NCBI GenBank assembly: GCA_963751165.1 | Contig: CAVVTP010000015.1 | Location: 62,001-126,000, forward strand | Source: Roseiarcus sp963751165 | GTDB lineage: Bacteria; Pseudomonadota; Alphaproteobacteria; Rhizobiales; Beijerinckiaceae | Length of the DNA: 64,000 bases | Direction of reading: 5' to 3' | Part shown: piece by piece, positions 1-8,889 of the stretch | Layout of the letters: each line of letters starts with the position of its first letter | How positions within the stretch are numbered: the stretch's first letter is position 1 | Notes under the pieces: generated by a model | Databases searched by the model: none | The model's input: only the letters and a program-made list of their open reading frames with translations | What the model was told of the DNA's origin: nothing | Position numbers and translations under genes: made by a program

Positions 1-2079
1 CCGCTGATGGCGATCTACCAGGCGCGCTTCCTGCGCTATCTGCACGGCCGCGGCCTCGCCGACACCGAACGGCGCAAGGTCTGGGTGTTCTGCGGCGACG
101 GGGAGATGGACGAGCCGGAGTCGCTCGGCGCGATCTCGCTCGCCGGACGCGAGAAGCTCGACAACCTCATCTTCGTCATCAACTGCAACCTCCAGCGGCT
201 CGACGGTCCGGTGCGCGGCAACGGCAAGATCGTCCAGGAGCTCGAGGCCGACTTCCGCGGCGCCGGCTGGAACGTGATCAAATGCCTGTGGGGCTCCGGC
301 TGGGACGAATTGCTCGCCAAGGACGCGGACGGCAAGCTGCGCCAGCTGATGGACGAGTGCGTCGACGGCGAGTACCAGGACTTCAAGTCGAAGGACGGCG
401 CATACATTCGCAAGCATTTCTTCGGCCGTTACGCCGAGACCGCCGCGATGGTCGAGGATTGGTCCGACGCCCAGATCTGGGCGCTGACCCGGGGCGGCCA
501 CGACCCGATCAAGGTCTACGCCGCCTACAAGGCGGCGGTCGACCACAAGGGGCAGCCGACCGTCATTCTCGCCAAGACCGTCAAGGGCTACGGCATGGGC
601 TCGGCGGGCGAAGGCCAGATGATCGCCCATCAGGCCAAGAAGCTCGGCGACGAGGCGCTGAAAGCCTTCCGCGATCGCTTCCAGATTCCCCTCAGCGAGG
701 AAGAGCTTCACAACGTGCCGTTCCTCCGCCTCGACGAGGACAGCGCCGAGATGAAATATCTGCGCGCGCATCGCGAGGCGCTCGGCGGCTATCTTCCCTC
801 GCGCCGCCGGACCACCGCGCCGCTGGCCGTTCCTCCGCTCTCGACCTTTGACGCGCTCTTGAAGGCGACGGCCGAGGGCCGCGAAATCTCGACCACCATG
901 GCCTTCGTCCGCATCCTGACCGCGCTCCTGCGCGACAAGGACTTCGGGCCGCGCGTCGTGCCGATCGTACCGGACGAGAGCCGCACCTTCGGCATGGAGG
1001 GGCTTTTCCGTCAGGTCGGCATCTTCAGCCAGGTGGGGCAGCTCTATCGGCCGCAGGACGCCGACCAGCTGATGTACTACCGCGAGGACTCGAAGGGCCA
1101 GATCCTGCAGGAAGGCATCAACGAGCCGGGCGCGATGGCCTCGTTCATCGCCGCGGGCACGTCCTACTCGACGTCCAACGTGCCGATGGTCCCTTTCTAC
1201 ATCTACTATTCCATGTTCGGCTTCCAGCGCGTCGGCGACCTCGCCTGGGCGGCGGGCGACATGCGCACCCGCGGCTTCCTCATCGGCGGCACTTCGGGCC
1301 GCACCACCCTGAACGGCGAGGGATTGCAGCACGAGGACGGGCACAGCCATGTGCTGGCCTCCACCATTCCGAACTGCGTCAGCTACGACCCGACCTACGC
1401 CTACGAACTCGCGGTCATCGTGCACGCGGGCCTGAGGCGCATGCTGGTCGATAACGAGGACATCTACTACTACATCACCACGCTGAACGAGAACTACGCC
1501 CATCCGGCAATGCCGGAGGGGGCGGAAGAGGGAATTCTGCGCGGCGCCTACAAGTTGCGCGAGGTGACCGCCAAGCAGCCCGGGTTGAACGTGCGCCTCC
1601 TCGGCGCGGGCGCGATCCTGCGGGAGGTCGAGGCGGCGGCCCAGATGCTGGCTGACGAGCACGGCGTGTCGAGCGAGGTGTGGAGCGTCACCAGCTTCAC
1701 CGAGCTCAGGCGGGAAGGCCTCGACGCCGAACGCTGGTCGATGCTGCATCCCGAGGAAGAGCCGCGCGTGCCCTTCATCACCAGGGCGCTCGCCGGCGGC
1801 AAGGGGCCGGTGATCGCCTCGACCGATTACATGAAGGCCGTCGCCGACGGAGTGCGGCCCTACGTGCCTGCCCGCTACAAGGTGCTGGGCACGGACGGCT
1901 TCGGCCGCTCCGACTACCGCCGGCGGCTGCGCTCGTTCTTCGAGGTCGACCGATATCACGTGGCGGTGGCGAGCCTGAAGGCGCTGGCCGACGAGCAGCT
2001 TCTGCCGAGCAAGCGGGTGGCGGAGGCGATCAGCAAGTACGGCATCGATCCGGACGGGCCGAATCCGGCGCGGAGTTGA
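1..2079 (+). CDS. aceE: pyruvate dehydrogenase E1 component, AceE type (5' end outside window)
   Basis: This is the thiamine-diphosphate E1 subunit of the pyruvate dehydrogenase complex, which decarboxylates pyruvate and transfers the acetyl group to the E2 lipoyl arm. The reading frame is open from base 1, so about the first 200 residues of the usual ~890 lie upstream. The ThDP motif is clear: GDGEMDEPES near the start, followed about 27 residues later by NCNLQRLDGP. The homodimeric AceE fold continues through GINEPGAM and the GRTTLNGEGLQHEDGHSH segment to the normal C-terminus. It is the first visible gene of an aceE-aceF-lpd operon, with E2 starting 29 bases downstream. Most rhizobia instead use a two-chain PdhA/PdhB E1, so this enzyme type is notable. 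Confidence 0.96.
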   Translation, partial: PLMAIYQARFLRYLHGRGLADTERRKVWVFCGDGEMDEPESLGAISLAGREKLDNLIFVINCNLQRLDGPVRGNGKIVQELEADFRGAGWNVIKCLWGSGWDELLAKDADGKLRQLMDECVDGEYQDFKSKDGAYIRKHFFGRYAETAAMVEDWSDAQIWALTRGGHDPIKVYAAYKAAVDHKGQPTVILAKTVKGYGMGSAGEGQMIAHQAKKLGDEALKAFRDRFQIPLSEEELHNVPFLRLDEDSAEMKYLRAHREALGGYLPSRRRTTAPLAVPPLSTFDALLKATAEGREISTTMAFVRILTALLRDKDFGPRVVPIVPDESRTFGMEGLFRQVGIFSQVGQLYRPQDADQLMYYREDSKGQILQEGINEPGAMASFIAAGTSYSTSNVPMVPFYIYYSMFGFQRVGDLAWAAGDMRTRGFLIGGTSGRTTLNGEGLQHEDGHSHVLASTIPNCVSYDPTYAYELAVIVHAGLRRMLVDNEDIYYYITTLNENYAHPAMPEGAEEGILRGAYKLREVTAKQPGLNVRLLGAGAILREVEAAAQMLADEHGVSSEVWSVTSFTELRREGLDAERWSMLHPEEEPRVPFITRALAGGKGPVIASTDYMKAVADGVRPYVPARYKVLGTDGFGRSDYRRRLRSFFEVDRYHVAVASLKALADEQLLPSKRVAEAISKYGIDPDGPNPARS

Positions 2080-2108
2080 TTTCACCTCAAGCGAAGGAGG
2101 GCGCGGCG

Positions 2109-3425
2109 GTGGCGAAAATCGATGTCAATGTGCCGGATATCGGCGACTTCAAGGACGTGCCGGTCATCGAGGTGCTGGTGAAGCCCGGCGACACGGTCAA
2201 GATCGACCAGTCGCTGATCACCCTCGAATCCGACAAGGCGACGATGGACGTGCCCTCGCCGATCGCCGGCAAGGTGACCGACGTCGTGGCCAAGGTCGGC
2301 GACAAGATGTCGATGGGCGCGCTCATCGCGCGGGTCGACGCGGCGGGGGTCGAGACGGCCCCGGCGGCGGCGCCCTCGCCTCCGACAAAGGAGGAGCAGC
2401 CCCAAGCCCGCCAGCAGCCTGCACCGCCCGCAGCCCCTCAGGCCCCGGTGCCGATCGTCCCGGCTGATCCGGCGAAACCGGTCGCTCCGGATCCCGCCGT
2501 GGCGGCATCGAAGCCGGATTTCTCCGGCGTCTTCGCCGGGCCGGCGGTGCGCCGCCTTGCGCGCGAACTCGATCTCGACCTCAACAGGATCAAGGGCACC
2601 GGCGAGCACGGCCGCATCACCCGGGAAGACGTGAAGGCGGCGCTGGCGGCCCCGGCCGCTCCGGTCGCAGCCGGCGGGGGCGCGCTGCCGGCCGTGCCGG
2701 CGGTCGACTTCGCCAAGTTCGGGCCGATCGAAACCGTGCCGCTCTCGCGCATCAAGCGCATCTCCGGTCCGCGCCTGCACGCCTCCTGGGTCAACGTACC
2801 CCACGTGACCCATACGGACGAAGCCGACGTCACCGAGCTCGAGGCCTTCCGCAAGAGGCTCGACGACGACGCCAAGAAGGACAAGTCGAAGCCTTACCGG
2901 GTGTCGCTGCTGCCGCTCCTGATGCGCATGGCCGTCGCGACCCTCAAGGCCTTCCCGAACTTCAATTCCGCCTTGAGCCCGGGCGGCGACTCCCTGATCT
3001 TGCGGAAATACTGGCACATCGGCGTCGCCGTCGATACGCCCGAAGGGCTGGTCGTCGCGGTGGTCAAGGACGTCGACCAGAAGGGCGTGATCGAACTCGC
3101 CCGCGAGCTCGGACAGCTGTCGGAAAAGGCGCGGGCAGGCAAGCTCGCTCCGGCCGAGATGCAGGGCGCGACTTTCACCATCTCCTCGCTCGGCGGCATC
3201 GGCGGCGTCGCGTTCACCCCGATCGTCAATGCGCCCGAGGTGGCGATCCTCGGCGTCGTGCGGTCGAGGATGGCTCCGGTATGGGACGGCGAGGCCTTCC
3301 AGCCGCGCCTCATGCTGCCGCTCTGCCTTTCCTATGATCACCGCGTCATCGACGGCGCGGCCGCGGCGCGCTTCATGCGTCACCTGGCCGGCATCGTCGA
3401 GGACATGCGGCGCGTCATCCTCTGA
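2109..3425 (+). CDS. aceF: pyruvate dehydrogenase E2, dihydrolipoamide acetyltransferase
   Basis: Transacetylase core of the pyruvate dehydrogenase complex, 438 residues. It has one lipoyl domain with the lipoylated lysine in ESDKATMDV (about K43), an Ala/Pro-rich linker, a peripheral subunit-binding domain near residues 142-178 (PAVRRLARELDLDL...GRITREDV), and the catalytic domain ending with the DHRVIDGA active-site motif near residue 409. The frame is open further upstream, but the GTG at 2109 is chosen because AAGGAGG lies 8 bases before it and the lipoyl domain begins at once. E. coli AceF carries three lipoyl domains; this one has a single domain, as in many alphaproteobacteria. The E3 gene follows 20 bases downstream. 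Confidence 0.96.
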   Translation: MAKIDVNVPDIGDFKDVPVIEVLVKPGDTVKIDQSLITLESDKATMDVPSPIAGKVTDVVAKVGDKMSMGALIARVDAAGVETAPAAAPSPPTKEEQPQARQQPAPPAAPQAPVPIVPADPAKPVAPDPAVAASKPDFSGVFAGPAVRRLARELDLDLNRIKGTGEHGRITREDVKAALAAPAAPVAAGGGALPAVPAVDFAKFGPIETVPLSRIKRISGPRLHASWVNVPHVTHTDEADVTELEAFRKRLDDDAKKDKSKPYRVSLLPLLMRMAVATLKAFPNFNSALSPGGDSLILRKYWHIGVAVDTPEGLVVAVVKDVDQKGVIELARELGQLSEKARAGKLAPAEMQGATFTISSLGGIGGVAFTPIVNAPEVAILGVVRSRMAPVWDGEAFQPRLMLPLCLSYDHRVIDGAAAARFMRHLAGIVEDMRRVIL

Positions 3426-3445
3426 AACGGTCGGGAGCTTAGGTT

Positions 3446-5176
3446 ATGGCGCAAGAAATCCGCCTTCCCGACATCGGCGACTTCAAGGACGTGCCGATCA
3501 TCGAGATCCTCGTTACCCCCGGCCAGGCGGTCCGCAAGGAAGGGACGCTGCTCACCCTCGAAAGCGACAAGGCGACGCTCGACGTGCCGGCCCCGGAAGA
3601 CGGCGTGATCGGCGAGATCCACGTCAAGGTCGGCGACAAGGTAAGTCAGGGCAGCCTGCTTGCGACCTACGCGAGCGTCGGCGGCGAGCCCGCCGCAGCG
3701 CCGGCGTCCGGGCAAGCGGCCGCGCCCGCGCCCGCAGCCGCGCCGCAGCGAGCGGAAGCTCCGGCCGATTTCGAGACCGACCTGCTGGTGCTCGGGGCCG
3801 GCCCCGGCGGCTACACCGCGGCGTTCCGCGCCGCCGACCTCGGGACGAAGGTGGTGCTGGTCGACCGCCGGCCGGAACTCGGCGGGGTCTGCCTCAACGT
3901 CGGCTGCATTCCGTCGAAGGCGCTCCTCCACGTCGCCAAGACGATCGACGAGGCGGCCGCCATGGCGGCGCACGGCGTCAGCTTCGGCGCGCCGTCCGTC
4001 GAACTCGCGGCGATCCGCAAATGGAAGGACGGCGTCGTCAAGCGCCTGACCACTGGCCTCACCGGCCTCGCCCGGCAGCGCAAGGTGACGGTCGTCCGCG
4101 GCCAGGGCGAGTTCACCTCCGCCAATACCGTGCGGGTCGAGACCGCCGAGGGGACGCGCGTCGTGCGCTTCGCCAAGGCGATCATCGCCGCCGGCTCCGA
4201 GCCGGTCGCTCCGGGCTTCATCCCCAAGGATCCCCGCATCTGGGACTCGACCGACGCGCTCGAACTGCGCTTCGTCCCGAAGCGCATGCTGGTCCTCGGC
4301 GGCGGGATCATCGGCCTCGAAATGGCGACCGTCTATCATTCGCTCGGCGCCGGCATAACCGTCATCGAAATGATGGACCAGCTGATGCCGGGCGCCGATC
4401 CCGACATCGTCGCGCCTTTGGCCAAGCGGATCGGCAGGCTCTACGACAAGATCCTGCTCAAGACGAAGGTGACGGCAGTCAACGCGGAGCCTGACGCGCT
4501 CGTCGTCACCTACGAGGGGGAGGGCGGCTCGAAGACGGAACCGTTCGACGCCATTCTCGTCTCGGTCGGCCGCCGTCCGAACGGCAAGGCGATCGGCGCC
4601 GAGGCGGCGGGCGTCGCCGTCGACGAGCGCGGCTTCATCGGGGTCGACCGGGAGATGCGGACCAACGTCCATCACATCTTCGCCATCGGCGACATCGTCG
4701 GGCAGCCGATGCTGGCGCACAAGGGCTCGCACGAGGGCAAGGTCGCGGCCGAGGTGGCGAGCGGCCATAAGAGCGCCTTCGACGCGCGCGCCATTCCCTC
4801 GGTCGCCTATACCGACCCGGAAGTGGCCTGGACCGGCGTCACCGAGACGGAAGCCAAGGAGAAAGGCCTCAAGTTCGGCAAGGCCGTGTTTCCCTGGGCG
4901 GCGAGCGGGCGTTCGCTGTCGCTTGGCCGGGACGAGGGCCTGACCAAGACGCTGTGGGACGAGGCGACGCAGCGCATCATCGGCTGCGGCATCGTCGGGC
5001 CGAACGCGGGCGACCTCATCGCCGAGGCGACGCTGGCGATCGAGATGGGTTGCGAGGCCGAGGACGTCGGCATGACCATCCATCCGCACCCGACCCTGTC
5101 CGAGACCTTCGCCTTTTCGGCGGAGGCCTTCGCCGGCACGCTGACCGACCTCTATATGCCGAAGAAGAAGGCGTGA
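3446..5176 (+). CDS. lpdA: dihydrolipoamide dehydrogenase (E3) with N-terminal lipoyl domain
   Basis: Flavoprotein that reoxidises dihydrolipoamide with NAD+, here 576 residues because a lipoyl domain (LESDKATLDVP, about K42) and an Ala/Pro linker precede the usual ~465-residue enzyme. The FAD site GAGPGGYTAA lies near residue 115, the redox disulfide CLNVGC at C149/C154, the NAD-binding GGGIIGLEMA near residue 286, and the C-terminal His-Glu pair in HPHPTLSE near residue 546. Its lipoyl domain closely resembles that of the E2 encoded just upstream (IGDFKDVP shared), pointing to an origin by domain duplication within the operon. It is the last gene of the cluster, followed by about 400 bases without a gene. 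Confidence 0.96.
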   Translation: MAQEIRLPDIGDFKDVPIIEILVTPGQAVRKEGTLLTLESDKATLDVPAPEDGVIGEIHVKVGDKVSQGSLLATYASVGGEPAAAPASGQAAAPAPAAAPQRAEAPADFETDLLVLGAGPGGYTAAFRAADLGTKVVLVDRRPELGGVCLNVGCIPSKALLHVAKTIDEAAAMAAHGVSFGAPSVELAAIRKWKDGVVKRLTTGLTGLARQRKVTVVRGQGEFTSANTVRVETAEGTRVVRFAKAIIAAGSEPVAPGFIPKDPRIWDSTDALELRFVPKRMLVLGGGIIGLEMATVYHSLGAGITVIEMMDQLMPGADPDIVAPLAKRIGRLYDKILLKTKVTAVNAEPDALVVTYEGEGGSKTEPFDAILVSVGRRPNGKAIGAEAAGVAVDERGFIGVDREMRTNVHHIFAIGDIVGQPMLAHKGSHEGKVAAEVASGHKSAFDARAIPSVAYTDPEVAWTGVTETEAKEKGLKFGKAVFPWAASGRSLSLGRDEGLTKTLWDEATQRIIGCGIVGPNAGDLIAEATLAIEMGCEAEDVGMTIHPHPTLSETFAFSAEAFAGTLTDLYMPKKKA

Positions 5177-5573
5177 GGCGTTCCTGTTATCGCCTGCTAT
5201 GAGGGCGACGGCGGGTATTCGGGTGGTTTAGCTGAGCGAAATTTGGCGAAAGATGTGTTGATTTCAATTGGTTGTCTGATTCTAACCTAACTCTAGCCGG
5301 AGCAAATGCCCTGTTCCGGCCCGAAACGGGCGCGGAACAGGAAACGAGGAGCGGGTCAGGGTGAGGTTGCGCGATGAGCTCAGGCAGAAGATCAAGATGA
5401 GTCTGTCAATTTATTGAAATTTATTAATTTATTATGCCTCTAACCGCTACCGGGTCTTGTCGAATGACTTTCCCGCGGCCGTTGATGGCCGATTAGGAGG
5501 GGGGACTGCGACCTTTGCCTGGAACGGAGCGCGCGCCCGTTTATAAATAAAATCAGGAGAGGGGAGCAAGGTC
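5177..5573. other. intergenic region after the pyruvate dehydrogenase operon
   Basis: No coding frame of note. It is AT-richer than the neighbouring genes and holds a strong hairpin at 5309-5341 (listed separately). The last 20 bases carry the AGGAGAGGGG ribosome-binding site of the next gene. Confidence 0.6.
5309..5341 (+). terminator. hairpin downstream of lpdA, possible terminator
   Basis: CCTGTTCCGGCCCG pairs with CGGGCGCGGAACAGG across an AAA loop, a 14-base stem with one bulged base. There is no T-run after it, so it may act as a Rho-assisted stop or an mRNA-stabilising element rather than a classical terminator. Confidence 0.45.
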
Positions 5574-5894
5574 TTGATCGTCGTTGTCTTTCGCGCGCAC
5601 CGAACGGCTGAGGGCCTCGGCGCGGAATATTCCGAGCAGTTGCGGCGGATGGCCGAGTTGGCCGTCGAAATGCCCGGTTATATATCGCATAAAGCCTTCG
5701 TCGCAGAGGACGGCGAGCGCCTGACTCTCATCGAGTGGGAGTCCGCGGACGCCCTGCGCGCCTGGGCGACGCATCCCGAGCACGTCCTCGTCAAGGAGAT
5801 CGGAAGACAGAAATTTTATGAGGACTATCGTCTTCAGGTCTGCGAGGTGCTGCGCGAGTCGACCTTCGGACGCAAGGGCGGGTCGAATGCATGA
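5574..5894 (+). CDS. antibiotic biosynthesis monooxygenase (ABM)-fold protein
   Basis: A 106-residue protein with the ABM ferredoxin-like pattern: an N-terminal strand VVVFRAHR, a helix EYSEQLRRMAELAVEMPGY, and the strand LTLIEWESADALRAWATHPEH followed by a helix. Family members are small dimeric cofactor-free oxygenases or heme-degrading proteins, and the substrate cannot be read from sequence. The start is TTG, chosen because AGGAGAGGGG sits about 10 bases upstream and the fold begins immediately. It stands alone between the pyruvate dehydrogenase operon and an AraC-type regulator. Confidence 0.75.
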   Translation: MIVVVFRAHRTAEGLGAEYSEQLRRMAELAVEMPGYISHKAFVAEDGERLTLIEWESADALRAWATHPEHVLVKEIGRQKFYEDYRLQVCEVLRESTFGRKGGSNA

Positions 5895-5901
5895 AAGCAC
5901 G

Positions 5902-5957
5902 AAGGCCCGCCTGGACGGTCGGTGAAGCGGTCGGCGAGACCGCCCTCCGCGGGCCTT
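5902..5957 (+). terminator. nested inverted repeat, possible terminator
   Basis: AAGGCCCGC (5902-5910) pairs with GCGGGCCTT (5949-5957), and CGGTC/GACCG pairs inside it. It begins just after the stop of the ABM-like gene and could end its transcript. There is no T-run. Confidence 0.4.
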
Positions 5958-6134
5958 GTCAGTCCCGCTTGGTCTCCGGTTAATTCACCGGATTCATCGG
6001 AAGCCCGGCTTGACAAAAGCGGGAATTTCACGGCACCAAGCCTGCTTAACGCCCGCTAACAACGCGCCCACTTCAGACGCCAGATTAAAGGTGCGTCGGG
6101 TAATTCCTTCTGCGCGGCGCCGAGCGAGACAGCG

Positions 6135-7094
6135 ATGCAACGCTTGGTCTTCTCGACCGACGCCGTCCCGGAGCGGGAGCGCTTCTCCTATTGGCGCGCG
6201 GCAATCGGCGATGGGTTGCTCGGAAACTGGGTCGAGCCCAACAAGGACCAGGAACGGCCTTTCAACGGCCGACTTATCGGCCTCAGAGCCGGATCAGTCG
6301 CGCGCATTCGCTGCCGCGCCGACGGACACTCCTGCTTTCGCGGTCCGCGTGAGATCGGGCGGCGCAGCTGGCAAGACCATTTCCTGTTCTATCGCGAATT
6401 TAGCGCCGGCGCCTTGTTCCAGTGGGATCGCGGACAGCTGGTCACCCGGCCGGGCGAGCTCGTGATCTGCGATCCGATCCTCCCGCTCGCCGCCAAGGCT
6501 CGAGCCGATTTCGATTACGAATTGTGGATGCTGCCGCGAAAGCTCCTCGATCCCCATGTGCCGGCGGCGCGCCGATCCCGCTCGCTCGTTCTTCTGGGCG
6601 GCTCCGCCGGTTTGGACGGAATGATCAAGGCCTATCTCGACGCGTTCGCCAGGCAATTGCAGTCCCTCGACGACGGCGAAGTCGACGTCGTCGCCGACAA
6701 TTTCTGCCGGCTTTTGGCGGTGGCTTGCGGCTCGGCCGCTGGGGAACAGCACGAAGCACTTCGGCTCGCGCGGCTGGAGGAGGCGAAGCGCTATGTCGAC
6801 CTGCGCCTGGCGGACCCAGACTTGACGGCGGAAAAGACGGCCGCCGCGCTGAGAATATCGGTGAGGAGCGTGCACCTGCTGTTCGAGCCAAGCGGCGAAA
6901 GCTTCGGGCAGTACGTTCTGCGCCGGCGCCTCGAAGAATGCCGAGCGACGCTGACGAATCCGATTGGCGAGCGCTCGATAGCCGATGTCGCGTTCGGCTG
7001 GGGTTTCAACAATCTGGCGACGTTCTACCGCACGTTCCGGCGGGCGTTCGGCGTGACGCCGAGCGAGGTGCGCGCCCAAGTCAACGGCTTGTAG
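6135..7094 (+). CDS. AraC-family transcriptional regulator
   Basis: A DNA-binding regulator of 319 residues. The N-terminal ~190 residues (FSTDAVPERERFSYWRAAI) match the AraC-binding-like domain seen in FeaR-type activators. The last ~100 residues contain the two helix-turn-helix units of AraC proteins, including LTAEKTAAALRISVRSVHLLF and the conserved end IADVAFGWGFNNLATFYRTFRRAFGVTPSEVR. The effector and the controlled genes are unknown. A TetR-type regulator follows on the same strand after 164 bases. Confidence 0.9.
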   Translation: MQRLVFSTDAVPERERFSYWRAAIGDGLLGNWVEPNKDQERPFNGRLIGLRAGSVARIRCRADGHSCFRGPREIGRRSWQDHFLFYREFSAGALFQWDRGQLVTRPGELVICDPILPLAAKARADFDYELWMLPRKLLDPHVPAARRSRSLVLLGGSAGLDGMIKAYLDAFARQLQSLDDGEVDVVADNFCRLLAVACGSAAGEQHEALRLARLEEAKRYVDLRLADPDLTAEKTAAALRISVRSVHLLFEPSGESFGQYVLRRRLEECRATLTNPIGERSIADVAFGWGFNNLATFYRTFRRAFGVTPSEVRAQVNGL

Positions 7095-7258
7095 CTGCGC
7101 CGGGTGAGCGGGGCCGACGCGGTCAGCGACACTGTCTCGAAAAGCGGCGTTTTGCGCTGAGCGTGAGCCGCTTCTGCGCTGGATGAGAAGACGGCGAGCC
7201 GCGGGACCCCGCATGATCCGCCACGCGGCTGGAGCACTTTGTCTGAGAAGGTTTCACT

Positions 7259-7885
7259 ATGGAACGTCTTATTGCTTCCCCGCGACGTCGTTATCACCAC
7301 AGCAACGTACCGAAGGCCCTGCGCGCGGCAGCTCGAGCCCTCTTGGACGAAGCCGGCGCAGAAGCGGTCGGCTTGCGGGAAATCTCGCGCCGCGTCGGAG
7401 TTTCTGCAACAGCCGCGTATCGACACTTCAACGACAAGGAGGATCTGCTTGCGTCGGTCGCCGCGGAAGGCTTCAGAGAACTCGCAGCGGTGATGGAGAC
7501 GGGCGCGACCGACGGGAATTCGCTCCCAGCCATCGGTCTCGCTTATGTCGATTTCGCTTTGCAAAATCGGGGTCTCTTTCGCTTGATGTTTGGCCCCGTT
7601 TTGGTCGAACGGGCCAAATATCCGGATCTGAACGAGGCCGCGAACGCGGTGTTCAGTCTGCTTCGGCGCGTCGAGGTCAGCGCCGATGGGGGGTCCTGCG
7701 AGGATCATGCGGCCGGGATGGCGGCTTGGGGCTTGGTTCACGGCCTTTCCTCCTTGATCCTCGATGGCCTCGTTTCCGAGATAAACGTGAAGGATCTGGC
7801 GAAAGAGGTTCTCGTCCGTACAAGGGAACCGCGAATTCATCGCGATCGCGTCGCCGACTTTGGCCGAGGCTTGGCCGTTGCGTGA
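7259..7885 (+). CDS. TetR-family transcriptional regulator (WHG-type C-terminal domain)
   Basis: A repressor-like protein of 208 residues. The N-terminal helix-turn-helix is canonical (AAARALLDEAGAEAVGLREI, then RRVGVSATAAYRHFNDKEDLLASV). The C-terminal part with LFRLMFGP and AAWGLVHGLSSLILDGLV fits the WHG subgroup of ligand-binding domains. The ligand and target are not predictable, since the flanking gene is another regulator and the right side is eroded sequence. The accessory block begins shortly after its stop. Confidence 0.9.
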   Translation: MERLIASPRRRYHHSNVPKALRAAARALLDEAGAEAVGLREISRRVGVSATAAYRHFNDKEDLLASVAAEGFRELAAVMETGATDGNSLPAIGLAYVDFALQNRGLFRLMFGPVLVERAKYPDLNEAANAVFSLLRRVEVSADGGSCEDHAAGMAAWGLVHGLSSLILDGLVSEINVKDLAKEVLVRTREPRIHRDRVADFGRGLAVA

Positions 7886-7999
7886 GCTGCATCGAGGCCC
7901 ACGCGGTCGTCACTCGGGGCAGCGTAGAAACTGTCGCGCAGGTCAACCGCCAGAAGGAGCTCGAGCTCCGATACTAGCCGGCGCCGGATGATTGAAGGG

Positions 8000-8210
8000 A
8001 CCGGGCCGTCTCACGACCTCTGATCGACTATCTTTCGCCGACGACCGCGACGACCTGTCCTGCCTTCAGCGGCTTCCAAAGCCTCCTTGCTCAAGGACAC
8101 GTCAGCGAAACGCGCGGCGGCTTGTGGGCCGCGTTCGGCGTCGAACGCGACCCCGGCGGGGCCAAGGGGTCCTTGTCGATCTCGCAAGTCCGTTCAAGGA
8201 CAAATAGCCC
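8000..8210 (-). pseudogene. degraded 3' fragment of a class II glutamine amidotransferase gene
   Basis: Read on the minus strand, this stretch aligns base by base with the 3' end of the intact amidotransferase gene at about 20054-20260. Shared blocks include TGATCGACTAT, GACGACCGCGACGACCTGTCC and TTGTCGATCTCGCAAG. Parts of the product are still visible (ERTCEIDKDPLA against ERACEIDNDALA), but the frame is broken after that point. Similarity fades at about 8210-8240, and the catalytic N-terminal half is absent. Together with the epimerase fragment at 19.8 kb it brackets the accessory block. Confidence 0.8.
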
Positions 8211-8499
8211 AGGCGGGGTCGTACCGCCGGCTGACGACGCACCGCCAGTTGACAAGGCTGCGCGCAGGTCCGCTGCGAGCGCGCCGCAAATGTCCGGCTG
8301 TACTCTACGGCGAGTGGGGGAGATGGACCCCGCTGCAGGAAGCGGTTGCCAGTCTCCCGAGCCTAGGGCGAGCAGGCGGCTTCGGTCGGTTGGCGATCAT
8401 CGCGGCTAACAGGTCATCAAAATTAGCCCATGATCTTTCGCAGCTTGCGCTCGCTAGTCCGCCCCGGGCCGGCGAGCGCGAGATTGGATCGCGACGCGA

Positions 8500-8889
8500 T
8501 CCGTTGCGCTCCAACTCTCGGCGATATTGAGCCAGCGCATCGCGGATTCGCTGCACCATGAGCCATGCCGTGCGATAAGAGCCCAGGCTCAGCTCACGCT
8601 TGAGTTTTTGAGGCGACAGATAGCGCTCGCAGGTGGCCGCCATGAATAACGCCAGCAGCCATTTGTGCAGCGGCACATGGCTATGCTCCATTGAGGTTCC
8701 GACGCGGCAACTGAATTTGTTTCGGCATTCGCGGCACAGGAACATTCCCGCCTGAGTTGTTCCGCCCATCCGAAGAACGTTCGGTGACTCGCATCGAGTA
8801 CAAATTGCGCCATCGGGCCAGCGCGCAGCCTCTATGAATTCCCGCGCAGAGTTTTCGTCTCTGAAAATCGAATCTTCAAGGTTGGGCAT
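8500..8889 (-). pseudogene. IS1595-family transposase, N-terminal remnant
   Basis: The first ~130 residues match IS1595-type transposases: a zinc ribbon with CTRCESPNVLRM...CRECRNKFS, then GTSMEHSHVPLHKWLLALF and LSLGSYRTAWLMVQRIRDAL. The DDE catalytic half that should follow is missing, and the frame runs into unrelated basic low-complexity sequence after about residue 135. It therefore cannot be active. It marks past insertion activity at the left edge of the accessory block. Confidence 0.75.

Noticed and set aside
2082..3383. 433-codon open frame antisense to the E2 gene
   Set aside because: It mirrors the codon structure of aceF, is Arg/His/Gly-rich with no domain, and the sense gene is certain.
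3380..5089. 569-codon open frame antisense to lpdA
   Set aside because: A GC-driven shadow of a well-conserved gene, without recognisable motifs.
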